Assembly: GCA_963854835.1 (NCBI GenBank)
Contig: OY978527.1
Span: 29,926,047-29,990,046, forward strand
Origin: Megamerina dolium
Lineage: Eukaryota > Arthropoda > Insecta > Diptera > Megamerinidae
Direction: 5' to 3'
DNA length: 64,000 nucleotides
The translations under genes and the position numbers were made by a program. The notes beneath the pieces are model-generated. The model saw only the letters and a program-made list of their open reading frames with translations, did not search any database and had not been told where the DNA came from. Below, one piece after another: positions 24,355 through 36,483 of this stretch. Position 1 is the stretch's first letter; every line of letters starts with the position of its first letter.

Positions 24355-25950
24355 GTTACAACTGATGTGTTCCCAACTCAAAGGCTATATTAAAAATAAA
24401 ATTTTCTGTGAGAAAAAAGTAGGAAAATTAATACTTCGTTTAAACATCCTGGAACATGAAATTTTATTGATCGAAGTTCAGTTGTTGTTTTAAATGTTAT
24501 AAAATCAGCTTCTTAAACAAGATATCCCCATTAATAGAAATGGTATGAAGTGGGTTAAAACTTTACAAACTTTTTACTTTAGGTACATTTCTATGTATGT
24601 ATTCTACAAATGAATGTACAAAAAAATATCGATATGAATCACACATAAATCAAAATAAATTGAATATTGAATTATTAAATGTATGTATTTAATAACATGT
24701 ATATATAGGTGTATGTACATATGTATACTAGTGCGGTCCAACGGTGTCTAAAAAACATTTTTTTTCTCTACGACAATAATAGTGTTTAAGGATACTGAAG
24801 TATTTGAAAATTATTTTGTCATTTGGATATGCATAAACTGAAGTATTTGAAAATTATTTTGCAATTTGCACATGCATATAACGGAAATAGTTTTTACATG
24901 ACCGAGCAAATTCGAGGACCTATTCGTATTCAGCATTTCACAATTTATGGGGAACAACTTCGGCAGGTACTATTTTGTATTTGCTATAAGAATGAATATA
25001 TTCAGCCACCTTAATGCACCTATATACTAAATCACTACAAGTAAATACTATCTTCAAATTAGTTTATAAAACTTTTAGTAATCTCTCTTCAATTTATCAA
25101 AGTTTCTGATTTTCCAGTTAAATGAAATAGCGTGCTAAGCTCCCATAAAAAAGCTTATATCTCCATTAATGGCTATGTGTTGGATATTCAATTAAGTACG
25201 TATGAATTATATGGTGCCACAGTAGCCACTGTTAACTAGTATATCAGTGTTGATTTATAGTTTATGAATTGTTTATGTTCAATTAATACACGATTAATAT
25301 ATTGCTGTAAATATGTTAGTATGTACACTTATGTACATGTATGTATTTAACTTTACATGTGTCCATATATAAATTAATAAGCACATAGCCTTATACTCGT
25401 ATGTACGTATGAATATATTATTTTTAGAATCTATGTCAACGACTTCAACGCCTCTAGAGCTGTTAATTGATTTTATTCTGTATGATATTTTTATACATGT
25501 AGTGACTACAAATGTGTTCATTTGTAAGGACAATTACCTGACTGATTACATAAAGAGACATACGAAACGTGATCGAGATCAAAGTGTATATATTAGATAG
25601 TGATAATACTTAAGAATATAGGATATATATTACTTCTATATATAGTTACTTCTAAATCCGGATAATTTTTGCATCTACGAATGTTTGTGTGAGTAGCACA
25701 TTATAAACAAATCTTCCGGATAACTTTTCTTTTGCATTTAACAACCTTTGCTTTTGACCCTTTATGAAGTTCCACAAAGGGTTAATTTATCCTAGAAAAA
25801 TGTTGCTCATAAGATTATATTACAGTTCGTTGGGCATTAGAAACGTGTAAAATTAGTTTTAAAATTAACGGAATCACAAAATATGCAATTAAGTTAACTA
25901 AAAAATTTAAATAACATAATTAAACAATGTTTTTTCGCGAAAATAAGTCA
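24355..25950. other. gene-free AT-rich DNA
   Basis: No gene recognised. It contains one tandem duplication (listed separately). Open frames at 24823-25014 and 25409-25600 have no recognisable motif. Confidence 0.5.
24794..24880. repeat. tandem duplication, two units of 43-44 bp
   Basis: Unit 1 is 24794-24836 and unit 2 is 24837-24880. Both begin ACTGAAGTATTTGAAAATTA. They differ at a few positions near their ends. Confidence 0.9.
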
Positions 25951-27224
25951 CTTAAACGGTTGTGGTCCTTGACATGATAGTCATCCCACTGAGATCAAAC
26001 TACCAAAAATGGTCGATAAAAACCACGGTATAATATTGAACGAACAGCGAGTAAAGGTGCACTAATTGAAGAAGCTACAGACTTATAACGTGGTTCAGTA
26101 ATTTCAGTTCTTGCGTCATTCCGTAACCGTGAACGAAACACGGGTCCATCTCAACATACCGTCTCTGGTATGTTGAGATGAACAATCACATGTAGACATG
26201 AAGCGTAACTCAGATTCTGATGATAGCGATGATTGCAATACAGATGTCACAAGCGCCGAACCATCGCCCTTGAAAGGAGCTACAGTTATATTTATGAACA
26301 AACTATAAAAGAATGCATAAAAAAGTTGCATATTTCAAGGGGACATATTTTTATTTCCTCTGGTTTTTTTACGTTCTTTGTATAAAGTTTTTGCCTGAGG
26401 ATCTCCCTAGTAAAATTTACCGATGAATAATTTTCTAGAACATTATAATCATCTACGATAGCGGCCTCTCAAATGCCATTTTATTCAGACTTTCCAAAAA
26501 AAGGGTTATGACGAACCTTTCGTAAGAGAGCTAGTAGGTTGAAATATTCTAGAAAATTATTTCTCTATGTGTCCAAACCCTTTCTTTCCCTTTTATTCCA
26601 ACAGCAGTCATTCAAAAATTTCAAATTTTATAAGGCCATAGAAAAAAAAATTTGAATGAAGATGCAAAATGTTTTGGAGGTTTTACTATATGGGTCTAGG
26701 TCGCTCGTCCTGAGTTGGAATCATTCTGCTCCCACAAACAGGTTTTTAACATTCTTTTAAAAATACAATTTTTACAGTGGGTTCATTTATGTTTTTCTGC
26801 CAAATAGGCAAACGGCTTTCACTTTTTCTCTCCAAAAGCGGTTTGTCTATTTGAAAAAAAGTACTTAAAAGTTCTTATATAAAAAACGAGACATTAATAT
26901 AATAGAATAAAAAATATTGTGTTTATAATTCTCAAACCCTTTTCCTAAATAAAGAAAGGAGAATTATCTTAAAAAAAAATTATGCAAAAACTTTGGCAGT
27001 GACACAAACTTCATACATGCAATCTAAACTTAAACAAAGTTTAAGAAAAATTACAAGCTTAGTCAACTTATATAACTCTGTCAATAATAATGATAAAGAT
27101 GTAATATTGCGATTTAAGTGTGGGCAAAAATCGAATTTTGAACACTTTGGCTTACATGAAGCGGCCCCAGTGCGACGATTCGATCTCAGTTTAAAGCAAA
27201 AATGACCGTGTTTGGCTAGAAAAA
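25951..27224. other. unclassified DNA, possibly old transposon remains
   Basis: The segment 25950-26330 has a more mixed composition, and pieces that look translatable (an acidic DSDDSDDCNTD stretch near 26205-26250), but I recognise no family. It contains a perfect hairpin at 26147-26180. A 70-codon frame at 26993-27205 is also unrecognised. Confidence 0.4.
26147..26180. repeat. perfect inverted repeat, 14-bp arms, 6-nt loop
   Basis: CATCTCAACATACC at 26147-26160 and GGTATGTTGAGATG at 26167-26180 are exact reverse complements around GTCTCT. Confidence 0.92.
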
Positions 27225-27546
27225 TAGTTGTGTTCAACTAGAACGCGCCTGCGCGTTGTTCCGAAGTAGTAATAGCAAAATTTCATGAAATAAGTAACGA
27301 ATTGCTCCCTCATCCAGCATATTCTCCAGATTTAACCCTCTACGACTACTTCCTGTTTCCAAACAAGCATAGATGAATAGGGGGTAAAGGTTTCGGTCGA
27401 ATGATGACGGCATCAATGAAATGAAGGCCTATCTTGAAGGCCTCGATAAATCGTATTATTTGAATGGCATAAACAAATTTTTTTAATTTTGGATGAAATG
27501 TATCGAGCCTAAGGCTGAATAACAAATTCTTTCTTGTGCCAAACTT
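27225..27546 (+). pseudogene. mariner (DD34D) transposase C-terminal fragment
   Basis: Matches to mariner catalytic regions across frameshifts: IVVFN-NAPARCS (the second Asp region, Asp lost), ELLPHPAYSPDLTLYDYFLFPN (the third Asp region, APSD changed to LYD), then GGKGFGR and a LEGLDK-like and HRWTKCIELK-like C-terminus in broken frames. Everything upstream of the second Asp is absent. RTE copy R2 is inserted directly after it. It is of a different mariner type from the one at 21-22 kb. Confidence 0.75.
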
Positions 27547-27880
27547 AGTATTCTATATTTTGGTGGTCTGGTGGTGTTTTCGGTAACGTGTCTAACTGCC
27601 TCAACCTGGTTGGGCTTGCGCAATCCTTGTTGAACTCATCGAAGTCATCTCACTGGCTGTCATGTTTGATCTGAGCGCTATGTCATGTTACCTTTATTTG
27701 TTAATGAGGGGTAGTCATGTAGCTTGCTCTGCTTACTATGTGATGGCGCCTTCATTATTATTAATAGGGGCCCTCCACGTGGCGACTACCGGGCAACGTC
27801 CTCCTGGCACCCGCTGGGAGGCGGCTGAAGTGAGTGGCGAAAATCTCTTCGACTAGAGGTTGTGCGTTGGGTTTGGGACC

Positions 27881-27924
27881 CGCCACATAAAAAATCCTCC
27901 CAGTGAAGGATTTTTTATGTGGCG
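27881..27924. repeat. perfect inverted repeat in RTE 5' leader, 18-bp arms, 8-nt loop
   Basis: CGCCACATAAAAAATCCT at 27881-27898 and AGGATTTTTTATGTGGCG at 27907-27924 are exact reverse complements around CCCAGTGA. The hairpin lies just before the endonuclease frame. It looks like a local fold-back copying event, but a conserved structural role in the element's leader is possible. Confidence 0.93.
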
Positions 27925-28513
27925 ATATTTTTTGTTGATGACCCCCGCAAACGAAAAAAGGACAACGATTTACGGATATGCACCTGGAATGTCCGGTCCC
28001 TTTATAGGGAGGGTGCCTCTATCCAGCTGGTTGATGTCCTCGAAAAATACAAAGCTGACATCACCGCTCTCCAGGAAATGCGATGGACCGGACAGGGCAG
28101 CTCCAAAAGAGCATCCTGTGATATTTACTACAGTTTCCATGCTGAAAAGCACGAGTTAGGATGCGGATTTTTGGTCAGCAAGAGACTACGACATCTGGTC
28201 TCACATTTCACGCCTGTGAACGAGCGGCTGGCCACAATCCGCATCAAGGCAAAATTCTTTAACATCAGCCTTATATGTGCCCACGCTCCAACGGATGAGA
28301 AGGACAACGTGGCCAAGGAGAGCTTCTTCCAGCGCCTCGAAGAAGCTTACGACCGCTGCGCCCGCCACGATATCAAAATCGTGCTTGGCGACTTTAATGC
28401 CAGGGTGGGCAAGGAAGGTACCTTTGGTCCAACTGTCGGAAAATTCAGCCTCCACCAGAATATTTCCGATAACGGAAACATGGTAATTAGTAGTACCAGA
28501 TTTCAACATCTCG
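27919..28513 (+). pseudogene. RTE APE-type endonuclease, C-terminus deleted
   Basis: It carries the apurinic-endonuclease-like domain that nicks target DNA. Recognisable motifs: LRICTWNVRSL (N-terminal Asn motif), ITALQEMRWTG (metal-binding Glu), LICAHAPTDE and IKIVLGDFNARVG (Asp/Asn). After SSTRFQHLDIHKA at about 28513 the frame enters unrelated linker sequence. The C-terminal SDHY-like motif with the catalytic His is therefore deleted, together with the following linker. This copy cannot make an active nickase. Confidence 0.88.
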
Positions 28514-28555
28514 ATATCCATAAAGCGAGGTAAAACTCTGCATGCCTGTTAAGGA

Positions 28556-30138
28556 GTGGTACAGAGAGAGGAGTGCGGAGAAACACCTTTTCAGGCGCAA
28601 GAAAAGAGTAGAGACAGGAATGAGACTCGAAAATTCTTCGAAAAGATCAAGCGCCTAAGTGGTGGTTTAAATCCCGGAGCCTCTTCTTGTCGTGATGGAT
28701 ATGGGAATCTAGTTACAGATGTCCAGAGTGTACCGAGCATATGGAGGGAACATTTCTCCATGTTACTGAATGGCGATGTTACGAACAATTCCGCCAGTGG
28801 AGGAGATTGCCGGATAACCCCAATTACAGATGATGGTGTTGATGTTCCACCACCCGACTATGACGAAGTTGAAACGGCCATTTTAAGGCTGAACAACAAC
28901 AAAGCTGCAGGTGCCGATGGCCTGCCTGCCGAGTTGTTTAAGATCGGAGGCGATGAGCTGCTCGCCTGCATGCACCAGCTCATAAGTAGAATATGGTCAG
29001 ATGAAAGCATGCCTGACGATTGGAGCCTCAGTGTTCTCTGTCCTGTACATAAAAAAGGAGACCCCACAATCTGCGCCAACTACCGTGGAATAAGTCTCCT
29101 GAGCATCGCATACAAGGTAATATCAAGCGTATTGTGAGAAAGATTGAAGCCCATGCTCAACAACCTGATTGGACCTTATCAATGTTGCTTCAGACCTGGT
29201 AAATCTACCATCGACCAGATTTTCACAAGACCCAAGAAAAACAGATCGACACACACCACCTATTTGTTGATTATAAAGCCGCTTTCGACAGTCCGGTAAG
29301 GGATCACCTCTACGCAACAATGTCTGAGTTCGGTATTCCTGCAAAGCTCATTCGACTTTTTAGAATGACACTGCATAACTCCCGTTGTGCAGTGAAAATT
29401 GGAAGGACCTCTCCACACCGTTTAGTACCGAACGGGGTTTCAGACAAGGTGATTCGTTATCATGCTGCTGATCTACGACGAGGGCAAGACAAAGTATCTA
29501 TAGTCAACAAACAAAGAGTCCCGGCGTCTTTGACAGCACGTCACCGTTGACAACTACGCTTTTGAAGTAGTAAGGGACTTTGTCTATCTTGGAACCAGCA
29601 TTAATAGCAGTAATGACGTCAGCTTGGAGATCATGCGTAGGATAACTCTTGGTAACAGGTGTTACTTTGGACTGAGTAAGTGAGAAGTCGAGCCCTCTCT
29701 CGAAGACCGAACACTACACTCTACAAGTATCTCATCATGCCTGTCCTAACATATGGCGCTGAAGCCTGGACAATTTCCACCTCGGATGAGCGAATGCTTG
29801 GAGTTTTCGAGAGAAAAGTCCTACGCAAGATCTTTGGACCTATTTGCGTTGGTCGCGAGTACCGAATAAAGTACAACCATGAGCTGTATGAGCTGTATGC
29901 CGATATTGACATAGTAAAGCGGATCAAAATCCAGCGGGTGCGCTGGCTAGGTCATGTGGAGCGAATGGAAGAACACGCTCCAGCTAAGAAGGTGTTATAT
30001 TCGGAACCCGCTGGAGGACGACCTAATATCTGGTGGAAAGACCAAGTACTAGAGAACCTGACGGCGCTTGGAATTTCTAACTGGCGGCAGCTAGCGAAGA
30101 ACAGAGATGGCTGGCGAAGCATGTTATATTCGGCCTAA
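28556..30138 (+). pseudogene. RTE reverse transcriptase, YADD region deleted
   Basis: It is nearly identical to R1 in the shared parts. An open stretch at 28556-29137 covers RKFFEKIKRLSGG to NYRGISLLSIAYKVISSVL, then a stop appears where R1 reads LCERLK. A deletion of about 20 bp near 29228 shifts the frame, and two deletions near 29462-29485 remove everything from the GDSLS motif to VNEGKT, including the catalytic YADD box. From 29680 to 30138 the C-terminus is open again (LTYGAEAWTISTSDERMLGVFERKV...). The GGRRKRGRPNLRW segment is shortened to GGRPNIWW. Confidence 0.9.
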
Positions 30139-30196
30139 ATCGATACTCGGTGGTTATGGCCACATAAGTAAGTAAGTAAGTAAGTATTCTATATTT

Positions 30197-30985
30197 CAAA
30201 TTATAAGAAATTTTTGATCCACCGTAAGCTACAGAATTAATTACCTTTTGTTGGGGTTTTCAATATTTGTATAATAACTGAAAATTCCATAAGCTATCAA
30301 CAATAATAAAGATGGGTTTTCGGGATCGGTGTCCGTAGTAGCTATGCAAATGCTAATTGTGTTTTCTTTAACCTACTTTCTGTTGGAAAAACAAAGCAAG
30401 AATTAAATGAAATTACTTATTAAGTATGTAGATATGTTGTCCATATCAGAATAAATTATGAAGTGGGAGCACTTCACAATATGAACTAATGAAACACCGA
30501 AGTATAAGTATTAGATGACCTTGAACGAATATACATTCATTACACATCGTTCTGAATATAGTATTCACATTGTTTTAACAATTGTTTGAAATAGAGGAAA
30601 ACTTTCGCACATTAAATCATACTCTTCTAATTTTTCATTTCTTCATTAAGCTCGAAAATAATTCGCATACGAGTACTCTCTATATCAAATTATAATCATA
30701 CACGTACAATATGTATATGTACAATAAGTACTAGAGTTATGTAATTTATTGGATTGGCATTTTTTTTCTAAGTTTATATAATAACCACTGAGTGCCAAAA
30801 TTACCCATGCTGAACTCACAGTCTTTAATTCATGCTTTTGCAACATAAATAAATTTCTATACTGTTCAGTTGAGAGAGGTGGGGGATTCCAGTATTTAAA
30901 ACATATCGAAGTAAGTCAGTTTTCTGAGTATGAAAGTTATTATGGTTAATTTTTTTTTTTTTTTTTATGCATGTATATAATTAGG
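30197..30985. other. gene-free AT-rich DNA
   Basis: No gene recognised. A poly-T run at 30951-30966 precedes SINE copy S5. Confidence 0.5.
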
Positions 30986-31266
30986 TAGGTCGTAGGTGAT
31001 GCAACTTTAATATCAAAAAGATTTTTCTTTCGAACGGTGCCCTTCTGTCGGTAAGTAATTGACATTGGTAATTTTTCCGGCAGTAACAATTTGCTATGCA
31101 AAATGCTTCTTAAAGAACTCTGTGACGAAGTCCGGGAAAGGTGATGTCACAAGGTTTCTGCCATTCGAAACCGGCTAATATAAGTAGGTATCACAGTAGG
31201 CCTTTTTGGCCTAAGTGTATCCTCTCGGAGAGAGGGCAGCTACAATAACCTAACCTAACCTAACCT
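30986..31266 (+). mobile_element. SINE copy S5, CCTAA-tail subtype
   Basis: Only the end of the tRNA-like head remains (GTAGGTCGTAGGTGATGCA). The body is well kept: GATTTTTCTTTCGAACGGTG, TTTTTCCGGCAGTAACAATT, TAAAGAACTCTGTGACGAAG, AAACCGGCTAATATAAGTAG. The tail is CTCTCGGAGAGAGGGCAGC followed by ACAATAACCTAACCTAACC and one more CTAACCT. This tail matches S4, not S3 or S8. Confidence 0.85.
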
Positions 31267-34200
31267 GATTAGATGAGGTAGTATGTACTTATTTTTATTT
31301 TACATATTATGGGAATCGCCAAATATGCATTTCCAATAGAGCAAATATGGTTGTTATGAACATTTTTAGGATTGATAATTCTAGTAAATAAGTAAAATAT
31401 CACTATGGTACATTACGTCACTATATCAATGCAGTTGCTTATAAATATGCAACTACTGTATACGTGCTTTGACTTCCATATGGAATTAAGTGATTCAATT
31501 TAATTTAAATACAAGCTGAATAAAATCTTTTTGATTTAACTTTGCACAGGTATATACATACATATGTACTACTTGTATAAATGCTAATTAAGTTGGAATT
31601 CATTTTGAATTTTATTCTCTAATTATTAGATGAATACAATTCTTATGCAGCAGCGTAACTTGTATTCTTCAAAGAGAAGGATATGGTGAAAACATTTGCT
31701 TGCAGCAATACTTTAGCAAAGACTTTGGGTCGATTACTTTTTCAAAAGTTATGAGTTGTATATATTTGTATATCGGGTATGATTTCTGTAACCGATAAAT
31801 AATTGAGTAAGCATACCGAAGTACTGCTTGCAATACTTAGTAGTTAGACTCACTTGTGAAACTTATCGTAATTTTTGTATAAATACCTTGAATTTGTTGA
31901 GTGGTTGATCCATGATTGAAACAATATTTGAACATAAAAAATCAAAGAAATATGTGTTAAGCCCCATTTGTCTGTCAATTTCTATAGCGTTAATATGTTT
32001 TTAGTTTTTTAATGTTGCAAAGGTTCGCCTTAAAAACATATCACACAAAGATCATTGCCATGTTGCAACGCTTCCAAATTTCTCAAATTTAGCCCATTTG
32101 ACTAAGCCTTTCGACCGAGATTTTTTTAAAGATCACAGTAGGTATATTATGTAAAGTATTGAGGATACTACGATAATTAGGATCGACTCTAAATCCTGTT
32201 AACCCTCTTACACAGTAAAGTTTTCAAAAATATGTTTGTGTCTGATAAATCGACTATTAGGCTCTACAATTAAGGATGTAAGAAGAAACGCTTAAAATTT
32301 AACAAATAATGGTTTAATTGAAATTAAAATTTTAATTCTAAATTAGTACATGTGTAAATAATAAATAGAAACATAAGAATATTGTTGTGTAAATGAGAAA
32401 CGAATGGACATTTAAAGCTATGTATTGATTTATTTCACCGCTCAAAGTGAAATTTACGCCTCTGAAACCGCCCACCGCGTCTCTGTTGCTATTTCAAAGG
32501 GACAATCCGTAAAAGCAAATGTAGAAAAATCAAATCAAGTCCTCATGCGAATCATTTAGTGAAGCAAAAAAACTTAACAAGCAATCGAAATCAATGTAGA
32601 CACTTTGCAGCGACCCTATAACCCACAGGTAGCAAAATAAACTAAGAAGAAGAAGTTGTTGTTCTTCTTCTTCTTAATTTAAGGTTTAGCAACGGATTGA
32701 GGGAGATAGTATAAATATGTAATATACACCCTGTTGTGAACCGAAATATTATGTAGACATGCATAAATCACGTAGTTGCAATTACGTCGCGTACACTTGG
32801 CAATTACTTGCAAAAAGTTTTTAAGTTTGCATGTCCACACATATTTGTTAGGTCACACTTAGTGAAAGCAGCAACAATTATACATAAATAACCATAATAT
32901 ACTAACGATATTAAATTGAATAACGCTTTGAATGATTCAGTTCATTTGTTCTGACACGGTGGGAAGTGAAGAGTTAAATATGAAGTAATCCGATATTATA
33001 CCATACTTTGTATTGTAGCTCTTCGTATCCCAATGAATAGTATAAGCACCTTAATTACTGATTGTCCATTAAAATGTTATTCAATTTACTTCCATTAATG
33101 TGTGTAGATCCTTGAACCAAGCATAAAGTTAATGCGAAGGAAATTAAGACATTTATAAAAAATGTGAAACTATACACCAAAACTGATAGAAATTTAGTTG
33201 TTAAGTACTCACAAATATAATACATACATAAAATATGAAGGCTTGACTTCTACATTTTTGAATCAAACCTCTTGTTAAACCTAGCCAATGGCTCAAGACC
33301 TCCAATAACCGATTTATGAGCTGAATCAATCACAACAATCACATAAGATATTCTGAAGGAGTACAGAAAAACTGAGGTCACAATGCTTCTGTCATTAGGA
33401 ATAAGATACCCAAGTTTCTTCCTCGGTCAAAAGGATATTGGGTGCCTATTGCACCAACTACATGCTCATATGTAGTATGCCGTCGGCCTTGAAATTAATT
33501 TCAACAGCATATAAGTACATAAAGTCTATACGTGATGATGTAGTGGTATGAGAATGGTAATCCACCACTTTTAATACATAATTCAACACCAACTGCATGC
33601 AGATGTGCTTAATACCATTCGTACCATATATCTATGTATGTGGATACCTTGTCAGTTGGAATAATTTTTCTCAATGCATTTTGCAGAAAACACACAAGCG
33701 TGAAGTTTGAGATAAACATTTTCATGGTGTTGATCTCATGATGCACGCTTCGTTGCATTTTAAATAATTCAAATTCTACACAAATTCAAACCTCATCAGC
33801 ATACCACATATATATGCACACGTATACTTCATCGCTGGTAGGACAACAAAAGGTTCAGCCAAGTAAAACATCTAAACCAATACGCCCAAAATTGGCATTT
33901 AATATTTAAAGAGACACAAATGCCATCAACACATAGTCATAAAGAATGTGATTTTGCTCTCGCGTATGTGGACGTGTTCTTGGAAGGAGTTTAAACAACA
34001 AAACCTAATCGAGAATGTAAAATGAGTTGTTTGTGATGAAAATAAAATAAATGACATGTGGCTTACAACACACATTACTCTCAATTTATATGTATTTTAC
34101 ATACTCGTATCTCTGTGTGGCTGTGTGAAATTTTACAAGGTTTCGCTTCGAATGCGTCGGTCAGACTCACCACATGGACAAAAATCGAAGGAGTTATTTG

Positions 34201-35270
34201 ATTTCAACCTAGTGAGATAGCTTCCTTTTTTTGGAATTTTCTGGTTCCAAAGGTATAGCTGGATTTTATTGATTTTAATATTTTTGAACAGGGTCAAATT
34301 TCATGTTTCACAAACACCTGGTAGTCGACCTGGTAGCGCTGAAATATTCTGACAAAATTCTATTCAAATCCCAAGTTAATTTGTACCTATCAGAAGACCC
34401 CACATCGTAGATGGCACTAGTCACAAGCAAGTTGATAATGAAAATTAATAGTGACGTTAGAGTAACTCAAGTAAATAGATATTAGCTTTTAGTAAGTTTT
34501 TGAAAATAAACGTGTGAGAGCAATATATACAAGCAAAGCAAATTATTTTTATTTAGTTAGCACTTAGGATATTCATATCCCATTTATAATTTATGTTATA
34601 TATTTAGTACACAATTTTAATACACATCTTATCTAAGCTAAACAACGGCACTTTTATTATTATTATTATTAATTTTTTTTCAAGCAAATTCCTTTACATT
34701 ACCACTAATCAAAATCGCATTGTTTGAATTCTTGAACTGAAATATCCACAAAGCAGTTCCCCACGAACTGCGACTACATACTAACCAACACTGATACGAT
34801 TTCGATGGACGTTACAGTCGGCTCCAACACAAGAGTTTGCGTTTCAGTTGAGTTGACCCTGACTGAATGAATGTATTTGAAACTGAAAATGTTATAGAAG
34901 AAGCAATTAATTAATATCTATTGTACATCTGACAACTTTTTTTATATTTAAATTACAAATACTCAATATACAAGAAAATTATCAAATGGACAATATGAAA
35001 AATTAATTCTTGGTCGCTTTATGTTTTTCCTTTTACAATAAACAATTCACAAAATTTCAATTTAAGAATTTCGTATTATTATTGTCCTCTTAATAATTGC
35101 GTGTGCTTTCTTCATTATAATTGATTTTCATTTATTATCCTGCGGCGTTATAAATCACAAATGAAATAATTTGCGGTGGTACCGTATTACTCGCACTTAT
35201 ATGCGTAAACATATAATGTTCTTTCAAAATATTCATAACGCTTTACTTTACTTTACAACCACAGTAAATA
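31267..35270. other. gene-free AT-rich DNA
   Basis: No gene or transposon recognised in 4 kb. It contains one perfect hairpin (32643-32676, listed) and a short TTA run at 34656-34672. Confidence 0.5.
32643..32676. repeat. perfect inverted repeat, 13-bp arms, 8-nt loop
   Basis: TAAGAAGAAGAAG at 32643-32655 and CTTCTTCTTCTTA at 32664-32676 flank TTGTTGTT. The arms are trinucleotide-like, so slippage may have contributed. Confidence 0.88.
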
Positions 35271-36483
35271 AAGTGTTTTCCATTAGGGACATAACAATTT
35301 CGTATCTTTATATGAACGCACCCTTAAACTTATTTAATCAACTGTCAATGTCAAAACGTTAGTTAAGGTCAACATTTTCATCATTTTCACGTTTGGAAAT
35401 TATTAAAAATTACAACCGAAATTCTGAGTCGGTGGTCGCAACCTTAAAAGCGCTTACTCCAATCTTCAGCCGTAATAATCGTCCCACCCGACAGGCTGTG
35501 CGTGCTATAGTGGATAAATTCGAGTCAACTTTTTCATTATGGGACGATCCGGTGCCAAAAAGACGTCGTACAGCTCGAAGCGATTCCACGTCGTTCTCAA
35601 AAATTGGGCATCGCTCAAACGACACTGTGGCGTATTTTGCGAAAAGATCTTGGCCTACATGCTTACAAGATCAAATTGACTCAAGAACTAAACCCACTTG
35701 ATCATTTGAAGCGCCGAAACTTCTCCAATTGGGCTCTGACGAAGTTTGAAGAAAATGACGAATTTCGTCGAAAAATCATCTTCAGCGATGAAGCTCATTT
35801 CTGGCTTTGTCAATAAGCAAAATATGCATTATTGGTCAGCAACAAATCCACAAGTGCTTCTTGAGACACCGTTGCACCCGCAAAAATTTCTGCTTGGTAC
35901 GGTTGTCATGCCGGAGGTGTGATTGGGCCGTATTTTTTCGCGGATGAAAACGACCGTCATGTTACCGTCAATGGAGAGCGCTATCGTGCTATGTTGGAAG
36001 ATTATTTGTGGCCAGAATTGGATGAACTTGACATGAGCGATATGTGGTTTCAACAAGACGGTGCCACTAGGCACACTGCACACGTCACAATCGATTTATT
36101 GCAAGGCAAATTCGGTGAACGTGTTATCTCGAGAAATGGTCCGGTCGAATGGCCGCCTCGCCTGATCTAACACCATTGGATTTCTTTTTATGGGGCTTTA
36201 TCCAGTCACTGGTCTATGCCAACAAGCCAGCAACTTTAGACGAGCTCAAAGACAACATCCAACTCGAAATTGCCAACGTTCCGGTCGAAATGTGTGCTTG
36301 AGTGGTGGAAAATTGAGTCCAAAGAATCGACCGATGTAAACGGGCTCGTGGTGGACATATGACCGAAATCGAATTTCATTCATAAAATGTAGTACATGCA
36401 ATATATCTACAATAAATTTGAACTCAAATATTTCTGTGTTTTATTAATAGATAAAATTGTTATGTCCCTAATGGAAAACCCTT
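35271..36483 (+). mobile_element. DD41D Tc1/mariner pseudo-element, full length, second TIR family
   Basis: TA (35269-35270) is followed by AAGTGTTTTCCATTAGGGAC and then ATAACAATTT. The right end read on the minus strand is AAGGGTTTTCCATTAGGGAC then ATAACAATTT, followed outside by TA (36484-36485). The terminal inverted repeats thus match over about 30 bp with one mismatch, and the TA duplication is intact. The 1213-bp length is normal. The transposase inside is broken. Confidence 0.92.
35368..36385 (+). pseudogene. DD41D transposase pseudogene
   Basis: Collinear with the 16.5-kb transposase but much diverged. N-terminal RLEIIKNYNRNSESVVATLKAL, then NRPTRQAVRAIVDKFEST. A deletion or frameshift leads to RRSQKLGIAQTTLWRILRKD, KIIFSDEAHFWLC (first Asp) and a shift. 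Then HPQK-AWYGCHAGGVIGPYF, MWFQQDGATRH (second Asp), EWPPR and another small deletion before LTPLDFFLWGF (third Asp). The spacing fits DD41D. In-frame stops occur in the C-terminal VEMCA-VVEN-VQRID stretch. The end GGHMTEIEFHS matches the family C-terminus. The FFLWG after the third Asp is the reference for judging the change in the 16.5-kb copy. Confidence 0.9.

Larger units (their letters stand above)
27547..30196 (+). mobile_element. RTE-clade retrotransposon R2, both ends present, internally deleted
   Basis: A direct repeat AGTATTCTATATTT at 27547-27560 and 30183-30196 is a 14-bp target duplication. So the element's own 5' end is at 27561 (TGGTGGTCTGGTGGTG), and its 3' end is the (TAAG)n tail before 30183. 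In order: about 360 bp of GC-rich 5' leader with a hairpin, endonuclease, linker, RT and C-terminus. It is about 2.62 kb, short for RTE (around 3.2-3.4 kb), because of internal deletions after 28513, near 29228 and near 29462. It is dead, but shows where both ends of this family lie. Confidence 0.92.

Noticed and set aside
31240..31266. Telomeric repeat array (CCTAA)
   Set aside because: Only about four units, at the end of a SINE, and the same tail type occurs at S4; it is an element tail, not a telomere.
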